From: Amblyornis subalaris
Lineage: Eukaryota; Chordata; Aves; Passeriformes; Ptilonorhynchidae
Length of the DNA: 64,000 nt
NCBI GenBank assembly: GCA_018881555.1
Contig: JACAXG010000201.1
Coordinates: 248,001-312,000 of the forward strand
Reading direction: 5' to 3'
Shown here one piece after another: positions 46,439 through 57,532 of the stretch (position 1 is its first letter; every line of letters begins with the position of its first letter). A program made the translations under genes and the position numbers. The notes beneath the pieces were generated by a model. It saw nothing but the letters and a program-made list of their open reading frames with translations. It had not been told where the DNA came from and searched no databases.

Positions 46439-47928
46439 AAATCCCATTTGTAATCTTTGTAATAAGAACAGCAGCCCCAGTGCCCTGTTTTCAGTGTAAC
46501 TCTGCTGTGCAGGATCCTNCCCCAGAGCCCACCCAAGCCAGTCAAGGAGAATTGCTTGATTTACATCTGTTGATAATCCCAACTGGTGTCTAAAAGCAGA
46601 GGGAAGACGTAAAGTTCCATAAAAACAGAGCTGGATGCCTGGAAAACCCATTAAAAACCCTCAAAATACAATGGATAATGAATCCTCAGTTGGCCATAAT
46701 GTCTGTGTAACCCAGTGGGCAGCTGACATCACATTTATCTTCCAAATGCTACCTCTGGTCCCTTAAAACACATTATCAGCACAGATTTGTGTTGCTGGAG
46801 AACTGGAAACATAAACACTCCAATTAAAATCTTTATCAGCCGGACAATGCCTGAGAACTGCAGTCCTGTGCCGAGCCTGTCCATGTCCCACCGATGGCCC
46901 CGAGATACCCTGCTGGAGCAGCCCTGCAGAGCAGACTGGGAAGAACACCCTCCTGGTGCTGCTGGCCAGCTAATTGTGGGCTACAGTGGCTTTTTGTCGT
47001 GGTGGTGGTGGTGTTTGGGTTTTCTCTCTCTCCCTCAGCACTGGAAATTCATTAGTCACAGGGGCGGGAGGTTAAACGGCGCTGCGTGCACAGCGTGGTT
47101 TATTTTAGGTTGCACAAGCTTCACAGAATTTCTGCCTAATGCTTTTGCATTCTCTCCTGCCCTCTCCTCCTCCTTTCCATTATTCTTGTCAGTCTAACAA
47201 CTAACAAGGCTGATCTCAGTGCTTGCTGATCCCTGCTCCCCCTCCCAGCTCTCCCTCTACAGTGGTTTGTATTGTAATACAGCTGAAGAGAAAGGATTCA
47301 AAGGCACAAAGGACTCGGAGGGATTTGCTTCCAGTCAGTCTGCACTGAGGCACAGGTGTCTTTGTGTCCTTGAAACCTCTCCAACACTGAGGAAATGCGG
47401 GATCTTAAACTGATCTTCAAATTAATTCACATGTTCTCGTGCTCTGCCTCCTCCCAACTTCTGCCTGGTTCTCAGGTTCATTGGTCAAGGACTCTGAAAG
47501 TTAAAGGAGAAAGCAGGTCCCACCAGCTGGAATCTGACCTGTTATACCTCTTTAATAACAGAACTTGTGGTCTTGACTCTGAATTTTTATTCTTGTTCCT
47601 TTTTTCCTGAGCCTCAGGATGATGTTGATGTGTCCTTCCTTCTTATTTACCCTGTAATTATGTTCATTTGGATTCACATCATTTGAAGTCTTTAAACTTA
47701 AAATCTCTGGGACTGAAATGGATGATCACATCTTCATTCAAGTTAGCTGCCCACCCTCCATTCCTAGTTAAGGGACCAAAATGAGTATTCCAGGAATGAC
47801 TTATCCCTTCCTAAGTAAGCTTCTAAAATCAACCAGGTGCCTCATGTCTTGTCTCACTCCATGGACTACAAAAGGAACCCAGGGCTCTACCTCTGGTGGA
47901 GACTTCCACACTGCAGACCTGTCTGTTT
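46439..47928. other. Unique sequence with a GATA-motif cluster
   Basis: Three TTATC[AT] motifs (WGATAR on the minus strand) lie at 46735, 46773 and 46833. A short (gtg)n run sits at about 47000-47014. No exon supported. Confidence 0.4.
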
Positions 47929-48084
47929 GAATCATAAAATCACAGAATGGTTGGGGTGGGGGGGACCTTAAAGCCCATCTAGCTCCACCCCCTGCCATGG
48001 GCAGGGACACCTTCCACTATCCCAGGGTGCTCCAAGCCCCATCCAACCTGGCCTTGGACACTTCCAGGGATGGGGCAGCCACAA
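47929..48084 (-). mobile_element. CR1 LINE 3'-end fragment
   Basis: Starts gaatcataaaatcacagaat, then ggttggggtgggggggacc, ccatgggcagggacacc and tatcccagggtgctccaagc. It ends at gggatggggcagccaca. Confidence 0.95.
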
Positions 48085-50297
48085 ATCTGTGGTGGTGTCT
48101 CCTCTCTGTGGGGATGGACACCAACCAACATCCCCACATCAGGGCATAAAAAGGACTCAGAAACATTTGAGTTTTGTTTTACAGCAGGAATAACTATTTG
48201 GCATAAATTAACCTGTGTGTCCACAAGCCATGGAAATTCCCCTTTGGAAAATGTTTTGGAGGAAGCAAATTGGGGAGGGAGATGGATGGGAGAACAGTTA
48301 GAGGCCAGCCTCGCACTCCATCAACCCTAAAGGAATGAGCTGTCACAGGGATGTATGGGGAGAGGGACACTGCTCAGTAAATTAAACCCTGGCAGCCCTT
48401 GACTCCGCTCCAAAGTGCTAATTGGAAAGACTTCCAGTGCTGCTGTCCCCAGGGAGCGATATCTCACTCACGGGCTGCCNTCCCCACGGCAGCTCAGGGC
48501 TGTTCCTGGCAGGGGCTCAGGAGCATGGGAACAGCAGGAAATGTGTTTTCTTTGCTTCTCCACNGCTTTTCCGAGCTCTGCTGTGCCCNAGTCGGAGCAC
48601 CCAGAGGAAAGGCTGGTCCTTGGCTGGTGGCAGGTCCGTGTCTCACCACAGAGCTGCTGTCACCCGAGAGGCTGTGCCACTTGGTCAGACTGGACACCTG
48701 CTGGTGGTGGCTGGTGGCAGTCACCCCACTCAGAGAGAGGATCTGGCCTCATTACACCCGTGTAATAAACACTGAAATTCCACACTCTTAATTACAGCTG
48801 TAACTGATTCCACTATCACTGATTAAGTACCAATTATGCAGATTTACTATAGCCTGTGGCATTGTCTATATCCAGCATTTGACAATCCAAAATTACTTCT
48901 ATTAACCATTAGGGTGATATCTGAGATACTGCTGCTTCTTGATTAACTGACAGGAAAAAACTTGGTTATGAGCAGGGAAAGCCTGACTTTGTAACAGTGT
49001 CCACTTTGTTAATTGGACCGTCTCCTCTTGGTTCATAAAACCATCTGGTTTCCTGCAGAGGACACTGAAATCTTGGACACGCAGTGGGTGCGTTTCCCAG
49101 CCAATCCATCAGAGCTGGGCCTGGAGAGGTCATTACTGAACCACTTACTCCTGCACTCTCTTTAAGAGAGAGAAACTGCTTCTTGCCCTCTCTTCTGTGG
49201 GAGACATGAAAACTTGGCAATGTGCATTTTTCTGTCCTGTCATAATGGAAATGCACAGGTGCTCTNGAGTTGCTGGAAAGGCTGTCCCTCCCCGGAGGTA
49301 AAACATGATCACCTTGTTCAAACCCGGCCAGGAAATGCAGACAAATCCTCCACCTCTTCCAAGAGAGCCCCAAGAGCTACAATTGCCTGAAGAAATTAGG
49401 ACTACAGCTCTTCTCCATGAGCCAGTAGTAGCAATTGAAGAAAATATTCCTCAGTTCAGACCAATCTCATCTGTAGCTCGGAGCAATGTAAAGTTTTCTT
49501 ATCAAGTTATTGTAATTCCGTCATTTTGAAACACTTTCCCTGTGGCCTCTTAGAAAATGAGCATTTTTGGTAACTCAGTGTTCATCTAAATAAGAGAGAG
49601 AGACATTTCCATTGCTGTACATTGGGCTGGAGAGGCACTTGGACAATGCCACCACAGTGGGGTGGAGGATAGAAAGGTTTCTTGCGGGAGTGGTTTTCAA
49701 AACNTCCATTCCGATGTATTTTGTGCCAAAGAGTGGAGCCACTCAAAGGNGCATTTGATTAACTGGTGATTGGAAAGCTTGGCTCTGCTGTCTCGGGAGA
49801 GTGGAGTAACCACTGCTCCTGAGAGAGTCCNAGGGACAGCGTCCCTGGGGGGCTCAGGGAGAAGATGCTTCTGCTGTGTGACGGGAGGGGGCTGTGGAAA
49901 AGGCAGGGAAATGCCCCTGCAGCATGTTGGGATCTCACAGCAGCTCCACAGGGATGGAGTCAATCAGTTTGCAAAGGTCTAGGGGTAAAGTGAAGGGAGT
50001 TGAAGGAAAGGAAGGGGGAGCTGAGCCCTTCAGGGTGTCTCAAGCACCAGATTCCAGAACTGTAGGGACCCTGGGAATGGCCTGCAAGTGACAACCACTA
50101 TAAAATATATACTAATCAGACTAATAAATTAGAGATAATCAAAGAAGCCTCATCTCTTGGGAGCNTCAGAAAAACTTCCATGGCATCTGTGAAGCTACTC
50201 CTGGTTTGCACCCTGGAGTAGAAGGNTCAGGCCCAAATTCTATAAGACTGTGCTGTGCAGCTGTGCCCATCACACACATCCCAACAGGAGAAAGGTG
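48085..50297. other. Unique sequence with a TAAT-rich candidate regulatory element
   Basis: At about 48780-48960 several homeodomain-type cores and a CAGCTG E-box cluster in repeat-free DNA (see findings). A 74-codon ATG frame at 49305-49529 on the plus strand matches nothing I know. Isolated N bases are frequent. Confidence 0.4.
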
Positions 50298-50577
50298 CAG
50301 CCTCTGACCAGGGACAGGACCCAGGGAGCAGCTGGAGCTGTGTCAGGAAGGTTTAGNTTGGATATCAGGGAAAGGTTCTTCCCCCAGAGGGTGGTGGGCA
50401 CTGAACAGGCTCCCCAGGGAATGGGCACAGCTCCAAGGCTGCCAGAGCTCCAGGAGCGTTTGGACAACGCTCCCAGGGATGCACAGGGTGGGATTGTTGG
50501 GGTGTCTGTGCAGGGCCAGGAGCTGGACTGGATGATTCTTGTGGGTCCTTTCCAGCTCGGGATATTCTGTGATTCTC
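50298..50577 (+). mobile_element. CR1 LINE 3'-end fragment (sense), young-looking
   Basis: Reads gagcagctggagctgtgtca, gatatcagggaaaggttctt, gggcactgaacaggctcccc and gggattgttggggtgtctgt, and ends ggatattctgtgattctctg. Closely matches 34876-35125. Confidence 0.96.
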
Positions 50578-51212
50578 TGCAGATCAGCCTCATCTTGGAC
50601 CATCTGTGTCCTGTCACAGCTCTCAGCACAGCTTCCCAAGGACAGAAACATCTCAGGATGACATCTTTGGCTGCCTCTGGATCCCTGAGCTCCTGCCATG
50701 CTGCCCATGCAGCCCCTGGGGTCAGGATGCTGACAGGCTGTTGTTACCACTTGGCTGCAGAGGAGAGCCTGGCTCGGGTCTGGAGCTGGACACCCCTCCC
50801 TGCCCAGCGCTGCTCCCGCGGCTCCTGGGGGCCGGGAGCTCAGGCGTGAGGCACGTTCCGCCCTGGAACAGCCACTCTGCTGCTGTGCCTGGGATTTCAC
50901 CCAGGCTGACCCCTCGCTGAGAATTCACACTTGGCTGTTAATTACTGGTACAATTAGCATTGGTTTCTTGGCTTCCTTTCCATGCAGCCTTGCAGGGAGC
51001 AGCAGCACCGAAGCCGCTGCTGTGGGCTCACTGTGCAGGAAGGGATGTGCCCTTACATCCCAGGGTGATGGAAAGACAAGGAGAAGAAACGAGCTGGGAT
51101 GAGAACCACAAAAGTGATAGAAGTGCCAAGGGTCCTTTTCACGGGAAACAAAAGTAACTTGAAAGAGCTGTGCAGCCTTTGAGTGCTGCTGCTCACATTT
51201 ATCACAGGGATA
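50578..51212. other. Unique non-coding sequence
   Basis: No repeat or exon recognised. Confidence 0.5.
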
Positions 51213-51487
51213 AAATCATGGAATCATAGAACAGTTGGGGTTGGAAGGGACTTTTAAAGGTCATCTAATCCAACCTCCCTGCCATGGACAGGGACATCTT
51301 CAACTAGACCAGGTTGCTCAGAGCCCTGTCCAGCCTGACCTGGAATGTTTCCAGGNATGGGGCAGCCATCATCTCTCNGGGCAACTTCTTCCAGTGTTTT
51401 ATCACCCTCAATGTAAAAACTCCTTAATATCTAATCTAAACTGACCCTCTGTTAGTGTAAAACCATCACCCCTTGTCCTGTCCGTGT
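51213..51487 (-). mobile_element. CR1 LINE fragment, older copy
   Basis: Starts aaatcatggaatcatagaac, then ggttggaagggacttttaaa, ccatggacagggacatcttc and atcaccctcaatgtaaaaac, ending near accatcaccccttgtcctg. It resembles the copy at 3255-3582 more than the young types. Confidence 0.92.
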
Positions 51488-53357
51488 GTGCTGGAAAGCA
51501 CCGTCCACTGCTCTCACTACCAGCTCTGCGGCGATGCAGTCTCAGGGTTTGTTCCCTGCCGCGGGAAGAGGAGCTCACTCCTCACCATTTGGGAAGGTCT
51601 GGTGCCCGTGAAGGTCTCAGGTGAGCTGCCACCACACGCTGTGAGCACAAATAAGGCACATAAGGAAAGCCAGCAGCCATCCCAAGTCTCTTTGCCAGCA
51701 CCTCTGCTCCAGTGATACCAGCTCCAGGTGTGTCACTGAGCAGAGGAAAACATGGAATAACGCTCTCCATCCTGACCTTGGTTGGAAGTGTACTGCTTTT
51801 GTTTCAGACCTGTGAGAGTCCTTGGGAACCTAAAGCCTCCCCTGGTCCTCCCACACCCTTTTCTCTCAGGCACAAACCNAGGCTGCTGCCCTTCTCACCC
51901 CACCCTGGTCCAGGACAGCTCTGGAACCTGGCCTGAGCTTGCACTGGGCAGTCAGGCAGTGCTAATGCACCCTGTGCTCTTCTCGAGACCCCCCCGAGGG
52001 GCCATGGACCCAGAAACCCCAAACCACAACCCCAAACCTCAGCAGGCTGCAGAGGAGGATGCTCCTTGGCTATTTTCCTCTGTTTCCTTGCTGAAGGTCT
52101 TCCCAGGCTTTCTGGGCTCTATCCAGATCTTCCCTTCTCTTCTCTAGGGTTGCTCCCGGGTGGTCCTTGCCCCAAACCAATCCCAAAACTGGGGTTACAG
52201 AGGCTTCTGCAGGAAAACCCTGCCTTGTGCAAGGGCTGTCCCCGAACACAGCCCTGCAGAAGCTCTGCCCTCAGCCCCGAGGAGGTCCAAAGCTGTGGCA
52301 CGGATCACTGTTACCAGATCAGCCGTGCAAAAATGGGATTTACACCACAAAACACATCCCAAGAGCCTTAAAATGGGCAGTACTGTAGGTGGGACATCTT
52401 CCCACTGTCAGTGACTCATCAGGTCCCACCAGCACCTTGTTTGTTGGGATTTAAGAACTGCTGCTCCACTCAGTACTGACCACAGCCTTGGTCACGAGAG
52501 CCCAGGCTGTCTCTCAGCTCTTCTTAGAGACAGATCTGATTTTGAGGCCTCATTGCCACTTTCTGGGTGTGTCTTGCAGCACATAAGGGGTTACTGTGCA
52601 GCCAAGGAGCTCGTGGTGTGGCAAGGGCATACAAGGAAAGCATTAATCACAAGGAAAAATGTGGGGAATGTCACCCTCTGCAAAATCGGGCCCTTGTTAT
52701 CAGTTTGAAAGGCAACCATTCCAGGAGGGCCTGGGGTTTGCTTCCTTCCCAGGCCTCCATCAGGCCAACACCAGTGGCAGGAGGCAAATTTACCTCTCCC
52801 TCTGCAGAGCTGGCACTTACACAGTCACTGGTCACCCTCCAAGTGCAGGGTCAGAGACCTCACTGCCCTGTCAGGGGTCCTGGGACCCTGCAGGACTGCA
52901 GGACTTTGGAGCTCCACAACTCAGGGTCACGGCACTCCAGGGAAAGCACCACCGTGGTGAGAAGAGTGGGGTCTGCAGGGCCTGGAGAGACTGGGCATGG
53001 GGAGGGGTCTGGGGGACTGAGGGGACAGCATTGGTCCATGCCAGGGGCAAGTGGGAGGGCAGAAGTGGCAGAGGAGCTTGGTCAGGCTGTGGGGCAGCTC
53101 TTGTGGGAAGAGAGTCCCCGAGGGCCAGAAGGGAAGGTTGCACCAGTGATGCTGTTCTGAGCCAGTTCCAAAGCCTTCCTTTCCNTGGAAGGAAATCCGA
53201 TGCTTCCCCCCTTGTTGCGAGTTACTTTGGTCTCCGGTTAGGAGGGAGCATCCCTGCAGCACAAGTGGCTACGATAACAAGGACAGTACAAGTGTCCTTT
53301 AAGTGAAAGAGGAATAACCCTGAAAAACTTCCAGGCATGTAGGGGACCTTCAAAGGG
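51488..53357. other. Unique non-coding sequence
   Basis: Open frames of up to about 215 codons occur at 52.6-53.3 kb on overlapping frames of the same strand. None shows a domain or exon structure, and one contains an N. Confidence 0.45.
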
Positions 53358-53514
53358 TCACAGAATCCCAGAATGGTTTGGGTTGGGAGGGGCTTTTAAA
53401 GCCCATCCAGTCCCACCCCTGCCATGGGCAGGGACACCTTCCACTANCCCAGGCTGCTCCGAGCCCCATCCAGCCTGGCCTTGGACACTNCCAGGGATCC
53501 AGGGGCAGCCACTT
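53358..53514 (-). mobile_element. CR1 LINE 3'-end fragment
   Basis: Starts tcacagaatcccagaatgg, then ccatgggcagggacacc and ccatccagcctggccttgg, ending gatccaggggcagcc. It faces a plus-strand CR1 fragment 316 bases away. Confidence 0.96.
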
Positions 53515-53830
53515 GTTGTCAGTAGGAATGGAAACTNCACAGTTTCCAGAACATTCCCATTCCATTGTAGCTCCAGTCAGTTCTGCACCCCTGTCCCGCC
53601 TGTCCAAACACAACCTCAGGTCTGTTCCTCCTGAGTGGTGCAGCTCTTGCAGCCCATGGAGTGCCCTTGGATTGGCTCCTGTTCTGGTGGCTGCTGCAAG
53701 TGCCACTGCAGGATGTCAAGGATGGGCATCCCAAGGGAAGCTCTCCCTGTGGCTGTGTTTCTCTGTCCTTTCCAACAGCTGGAAAGCAAAAATCCATCCC
53801 CTGCCTGGAAGGTCTGATGTTCAGTGACTC

Positions 53831-53944
53831 AGCCTGGATGGGGCTTGGAGCAACCTGGAATAGTGGAAGGTGTCCCTGCCCATGGCAGGGGTGGAACAGG
53901 GGGGTCTCTAAGCTCCCTTCCAACACAAACCATTCCATGATTCC
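53831..53944 (+). mobile_element. CR1 LINE 3'-end fragment (sense)
   Basis: Reads agcctggatggggcttggag, gaaggtgtccctgcccatgg and accattccatgattccttg. It forms an inverted pair with 53358-53514. Confidence 0.95.
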
Positions 53945-54228
53945 TTGTAGTGCTCTGGTTCCTTCCCTCCANTCACCATCAGATGGCAGAAGGAGCTTCT
54001 GACTCTCTGAGGTCCCTTCTCACACAGAGGGGACTTGGAGAGGTGTTGGTTGCATTTTGTGTTGGAAAGGCTTTCCCTAGTGCTGAGTTTCACCCAGTTC
54101 CATAATTTCTGTAAAACACGGGCTGCAGCCCTGAGGATAAAGGTGTTAGAGAAGCCAGACTGTGTCCCTTGGCTCTTTGAGGCCAAACTCGTCCCAGCTT
54201 ATAAACAAAGAAGCTGAGACACAGATCT

Positions 54229-54372
54229 TGGAATCACAGGGTGGTTTGGGTTGGAAAGGACATTAAAGCTCCTCCCATTCCACCCCCTGCCGTGGGCAGG
54301 GACAGCTTTCACTAGACCAGGGTGCTCCAAGCCCAGTCCAACCTGGCCTGGAACAATTCCAGGGATGGGGCA
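54229..54372 (-). mobile_element. CR1 LINE 3'-end fragment
   Basis: Starts tggaatcacagggtgg, then ggtttgggttggaaagg, cgtgggcagggacagc and agggtgctccaagcccagtc. It ends at agggatggggcatcc. Confidence 0.95.
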
Positions 54373-54455
54373 TCCTCTTCCATGCCTGTGATCCAAGGTT
54401 TTGGGGTGGTTGTTTTGCGCTGTGGACTTACATGAAGCCAACATTTCTTTTGCAG

Positions 54456-54577
54456 CAGAGACTTTTCCAGGCAGACACAGCAGGGCAGAAATGCAGCATT
54501 ATGTTCCTCTGTGGACCTTTAATAAGAGCCCCAGGCTGCTCATTGGAGGATTTCTGCACTTTTTCCACACATGGGAG
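54456..54577 (+). other. Plus-strand exon-like segment
   Basis: A good acceptor (acatttcttttgcag) precedes 122 bases that end GGGAG|GTAAGA. Two frames are open: one enters in phase 0 and leaves in phase 2, the other enters in phase 1 and leaves in phase 0. The first is phase-compatible with the segment at 54927. No protein family recognised. Splice-like pairs with an open frame are expected by chance in 64 kb. Confidence 0.15.
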
Positions 54578-54686
54578 GTAAGAGATGGCTCTTGCCAGGA
54601 CAGTTCCCTTGCAATAACACCAATGTATGTGTGAAACTGCCAGTAAAGGAATCACCTCCAAGCACTGGAAAAGGCTGAGACACCAA

Positions 54687-54829
54687 CATCTCCANCCTTG
54701 GAAGTTTTAAAGCCCAGACTGGACAAAACCTGACCAAGCTGGTCTGATCCTGTAGCTGACCCTGCTTGGGGCAGGAGGTTGGACTGGGAAAGTCCTGAGG
54801 CCCCTTCCTTCAAACGAACCTGTGACCCT
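54687..54829 (+). mobile_element. CR1 LINE 3'-end fragment (sense), older type
   Basis: Reads tctccanccttggaagtttt, aaagcccagactggac, ctgaccctgcttggggcagg and aggttggactgggaaagtcc. This is the CR1 class with the gctgaccctgctt-type end. The tail is degraded. Confidence 0.88.
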
Positions 54830-54926
54830 TGTGGTTGTGAGCTCTAAAACCTCCCACTGCTGCTCTGCCCCAAGCCACAGCTCTGCCCAGGAGCTGCAGG
54901 AGCCTTTTCCTGCCTGACTTGCTCAG

Positions 54927-55116
54927 TTGGAGACCTGCTCAGCCAAAGCTTGAAGTCTTTGAAGATTTCTTGGCTTCTGGGCTGAGGGAGCCGAGGGTGA
55001 GTTTGCAGGACATTAGTCTGGTGGGAGAGGCTGATTGGGGTTGGTTTCCTTTTCACCAGGAAAATCAGCATAGCTGGAAGCATGCAGAGGAATGGGAAAG
55101 GGGTCCCCAAGGCTGA
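54927..55116 (+). other. Plus-strand exon-like segment ending in a stop codon
   Basis: A strong acceptor (ccttttcctgcctgacttgc then tcag, with ctgac as branch point) precedes an open frame entering in phase 2 and reading WRPAQPKLEVFEDFLASG at its start. A GAGG|GTGAGT donor at 54996 and an acceptor tttccttttcaccag at 55059 would remove a 63-base in-frame intron. Either way the frame stops at 55116. No nearby AATAAA and no recognised family. Confidence 0.15.
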
Positions 55117-56391
55117 TGATTTACTTTGTGGATGAAGATAATTACAGATGGTTTTTTTCAGAGAAAATTTTGCGCCTTTACTCCTTTATGAAGGAGATTT
55201 TCCACAAAAAAAACAGTGCAAAGTCAGAGGAGCAAAGGCTTCTCTCCTCTGATTTATCCAAGTGGAAATGGGCTTGGAGCGTTGCAGACCTGGTCAGTTT
55301 TTCTTGTGTGGTACTGCAAACATTTTGATATTTATTCTGTGAGGGTTGTTCATGATATTGGACCACTTTAGTGAAATTACCATGCGAAAAACATTGACTG
55401 TGTGAATTTTCAAATTGTGATGCTTTAAAACTGCACAGATCTTCTNTATTCAGTGACCCCAAATGGCCAAGTGCAGCTTTCACATCTCATTGGGAATCAC
55501 AACGATTCAGAACTCAGAAAAATTGATGAGAAAATTGATTTTAACAGAATTTCACTGGAGAATAATCCAAAGAAGACTTCTCATTTTGCACTGGCACTCC
55601 CTTCTGCATGCGCCAGCTCCTCATGGAAGTGTTTGTTTGCTTTATGTGCTTCTCTTTTCACCTGCACAGAAGCTCAGGGGGCACCTGACATTCCCTTGTG
55701 CTGCCTAAGCTAAATCCCACCACCTTAAAGACAATTTTTTACCTTCTTCAATCCAAATGTTCTTCAGTGTTTTGATTTTCTTCATTCCAGAGAAGACCAA
55801 ATGTCAACACCAGGGACATTTTTCAGAAGGTGAAACTCCCCACTTTTGAATCTTCATTAATTAATTTTTCTTCTTGGCTTCCTCCNCAAGCCTGATCCAG
55901 TCACTCCCTTGCTTTGCTGGGAATTGCTGCTGAGGTCACAGCCCAATCTGAGCATAAATCCCACTTGACACCTCTTGTATTTGGAGGCAGTTACATACTG
56001 CAGATCCAGTTTGGCTCTCTTCTCCCAGGGTAGTGTGAATCCAGCACCAGGACACAGCCTGCTCCTTGAAACTCGACTCAAANCACTGTTACTGAAATGT
56101 TTCAGGAGGGGTCCTTGTGATTAAGCTCCAGAATCAAGCTCATTTCTTTGCTTAAGTTTGAAGGATCATTTTCTTTTTTAATTTTTTATGTTTTTTTAAC
56201 CCAAGNTGACATTCTTTCCTATTTCAGGAGAAATTCCTGTCTGCAGCAGCTGCAGACTGAAAGCTGCACGCACAAAGGGACACTTCAGCAGATCATTCCC
56301 CCCTGCCTTTAAAGCAGGACAGGCACAAGGGAGGCAGCAGGGTGCACATGGGACCCCAGCCACTTGGGGAAAGCCGCTCAGATTCCAGGTG
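55117..56391. other. Unique AT-rich sequence
   Basis: T-rich at 56160-56205; no exon or repeat family supported. Confidence 0.5.
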
Positions 56392-56625
56392 ACCCCTTTG
56401 TCCTGTCCCTCCATGCCTTGTCCCAAGTCCCTCTCCAGCTCTCCTGGGGCCCCTTTAGGCACTGGCAGGGGCTCTGAGGTCTCCCTGGAGCCTTCTCTTC
56501 TCCAGGTGAACATTCCCAGCTCTCCCAGCCTGGCTCCAGAGGGGTTCCAGCCCTGGGAGCAGCTCCGTGGCTCCTCTGGCCTCTCTCCAGCAGCTCCACG
56601 TCCTTGTGCTGTCGGCCCCAGGGCT
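56392..56625 (-). mobile_element. CR1 LINE internal fragment lacking the 3' end
   Basis: Begins inside the element at ccctttgtcctgtccctcc, then cactggcaggggctctgagg, ctctcccagcctggctcc and cagctccacgtccttgtgct. The final 250-300 bases of CR1, including the tail, are absent. This is unusual for a LINE normally truncated at its 5' end. Confidence 0.92.
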
Positions 56626-57532
56626 GAATCTGGCCAGGGCTGATTTACTCTGCCATTTGTCCTGGAAGAAAAGTCTGGGACAACCCTACACTGCGACAAG
56701 AATGGAACTTCTGCCAGACCATGATGGGTCCCAGGAAGCCCCATCCTGGTCGTGAGTTCCAGCAGGCTGGAATGAGGGCAGGAGACTTTTAAACCTCCAA
56801 TGAGAACTTTTTGAGACCTGTCCATTTTAATCTCTCAAGCTCTCTGGGCTCAGCCACCACCTGGGTCAGGTGCCTAGAGCAGAAGGCCCAGATTTTGTTT
56901 GTGTATTCCAGTGCTAATCACACCCCCAGGTGAAGGCCAGGAGCGTTCCCAGAACACTGTGGGAATTGCATATCCTGGAGAAATCCATATAAGCCTGGCT
57001 GCATTTCAGTAGGATCTGGGCTCCTGTGTTCCCTTGGCTCCCTTTGAAGGTTTCAGCCTTTAACAAATGAATAACCCCGGGAAGACAAACAGCATTTAAC
57101 GCACACTGTGTCCCATCCTGAGCAGAGGGCGCAGGGTGTCTGTCACCCTGCAGCAGCTGAGGCTCTGACCCAGGACAATTTGCTTTGTTTTGGGCAAAAT
57201 TCCTTCCTAAGCATTTCAAACAGGCGAGCATTGGGCTTTAAATCCACCCAATTACCTCCAGCACAAGCGTCCTTCGGCCCCAGAGGAACATCAGGAAACA
57301 TGCAGGAAAAGTTCCCTAAGTCCCAAATGAACTTCAATCAGCCAGCAGTGGAGCAGCAGGCTCATTAGTCTCACTGCTGTGTGTTGCCTCTCATTCCTGC
57401 CATGCCTTTTGCTCTTCCCAACAGCTGCTTCCATCCAGGGAGACCCTGCCCGCCCCCTTCCAGTGGGGCTGGAGGGGGGAAATCTGGACACGCAGCCCTG
57501 CCTGTGAGCAGCGAGCTGTGCCCTGATTGCAG
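56626..57532. other. Unique non-coding sequence
   Basis: No repeat or exon recognised up to the assembly gap. Confidence 0.5.

Noticed and set aside
49305..49529. 74-codon plus-strand ATG frame with acceptable start context
   Set aside because: No recognised family, no exon signals and no GC3 bias; kept only as a possible random frame.
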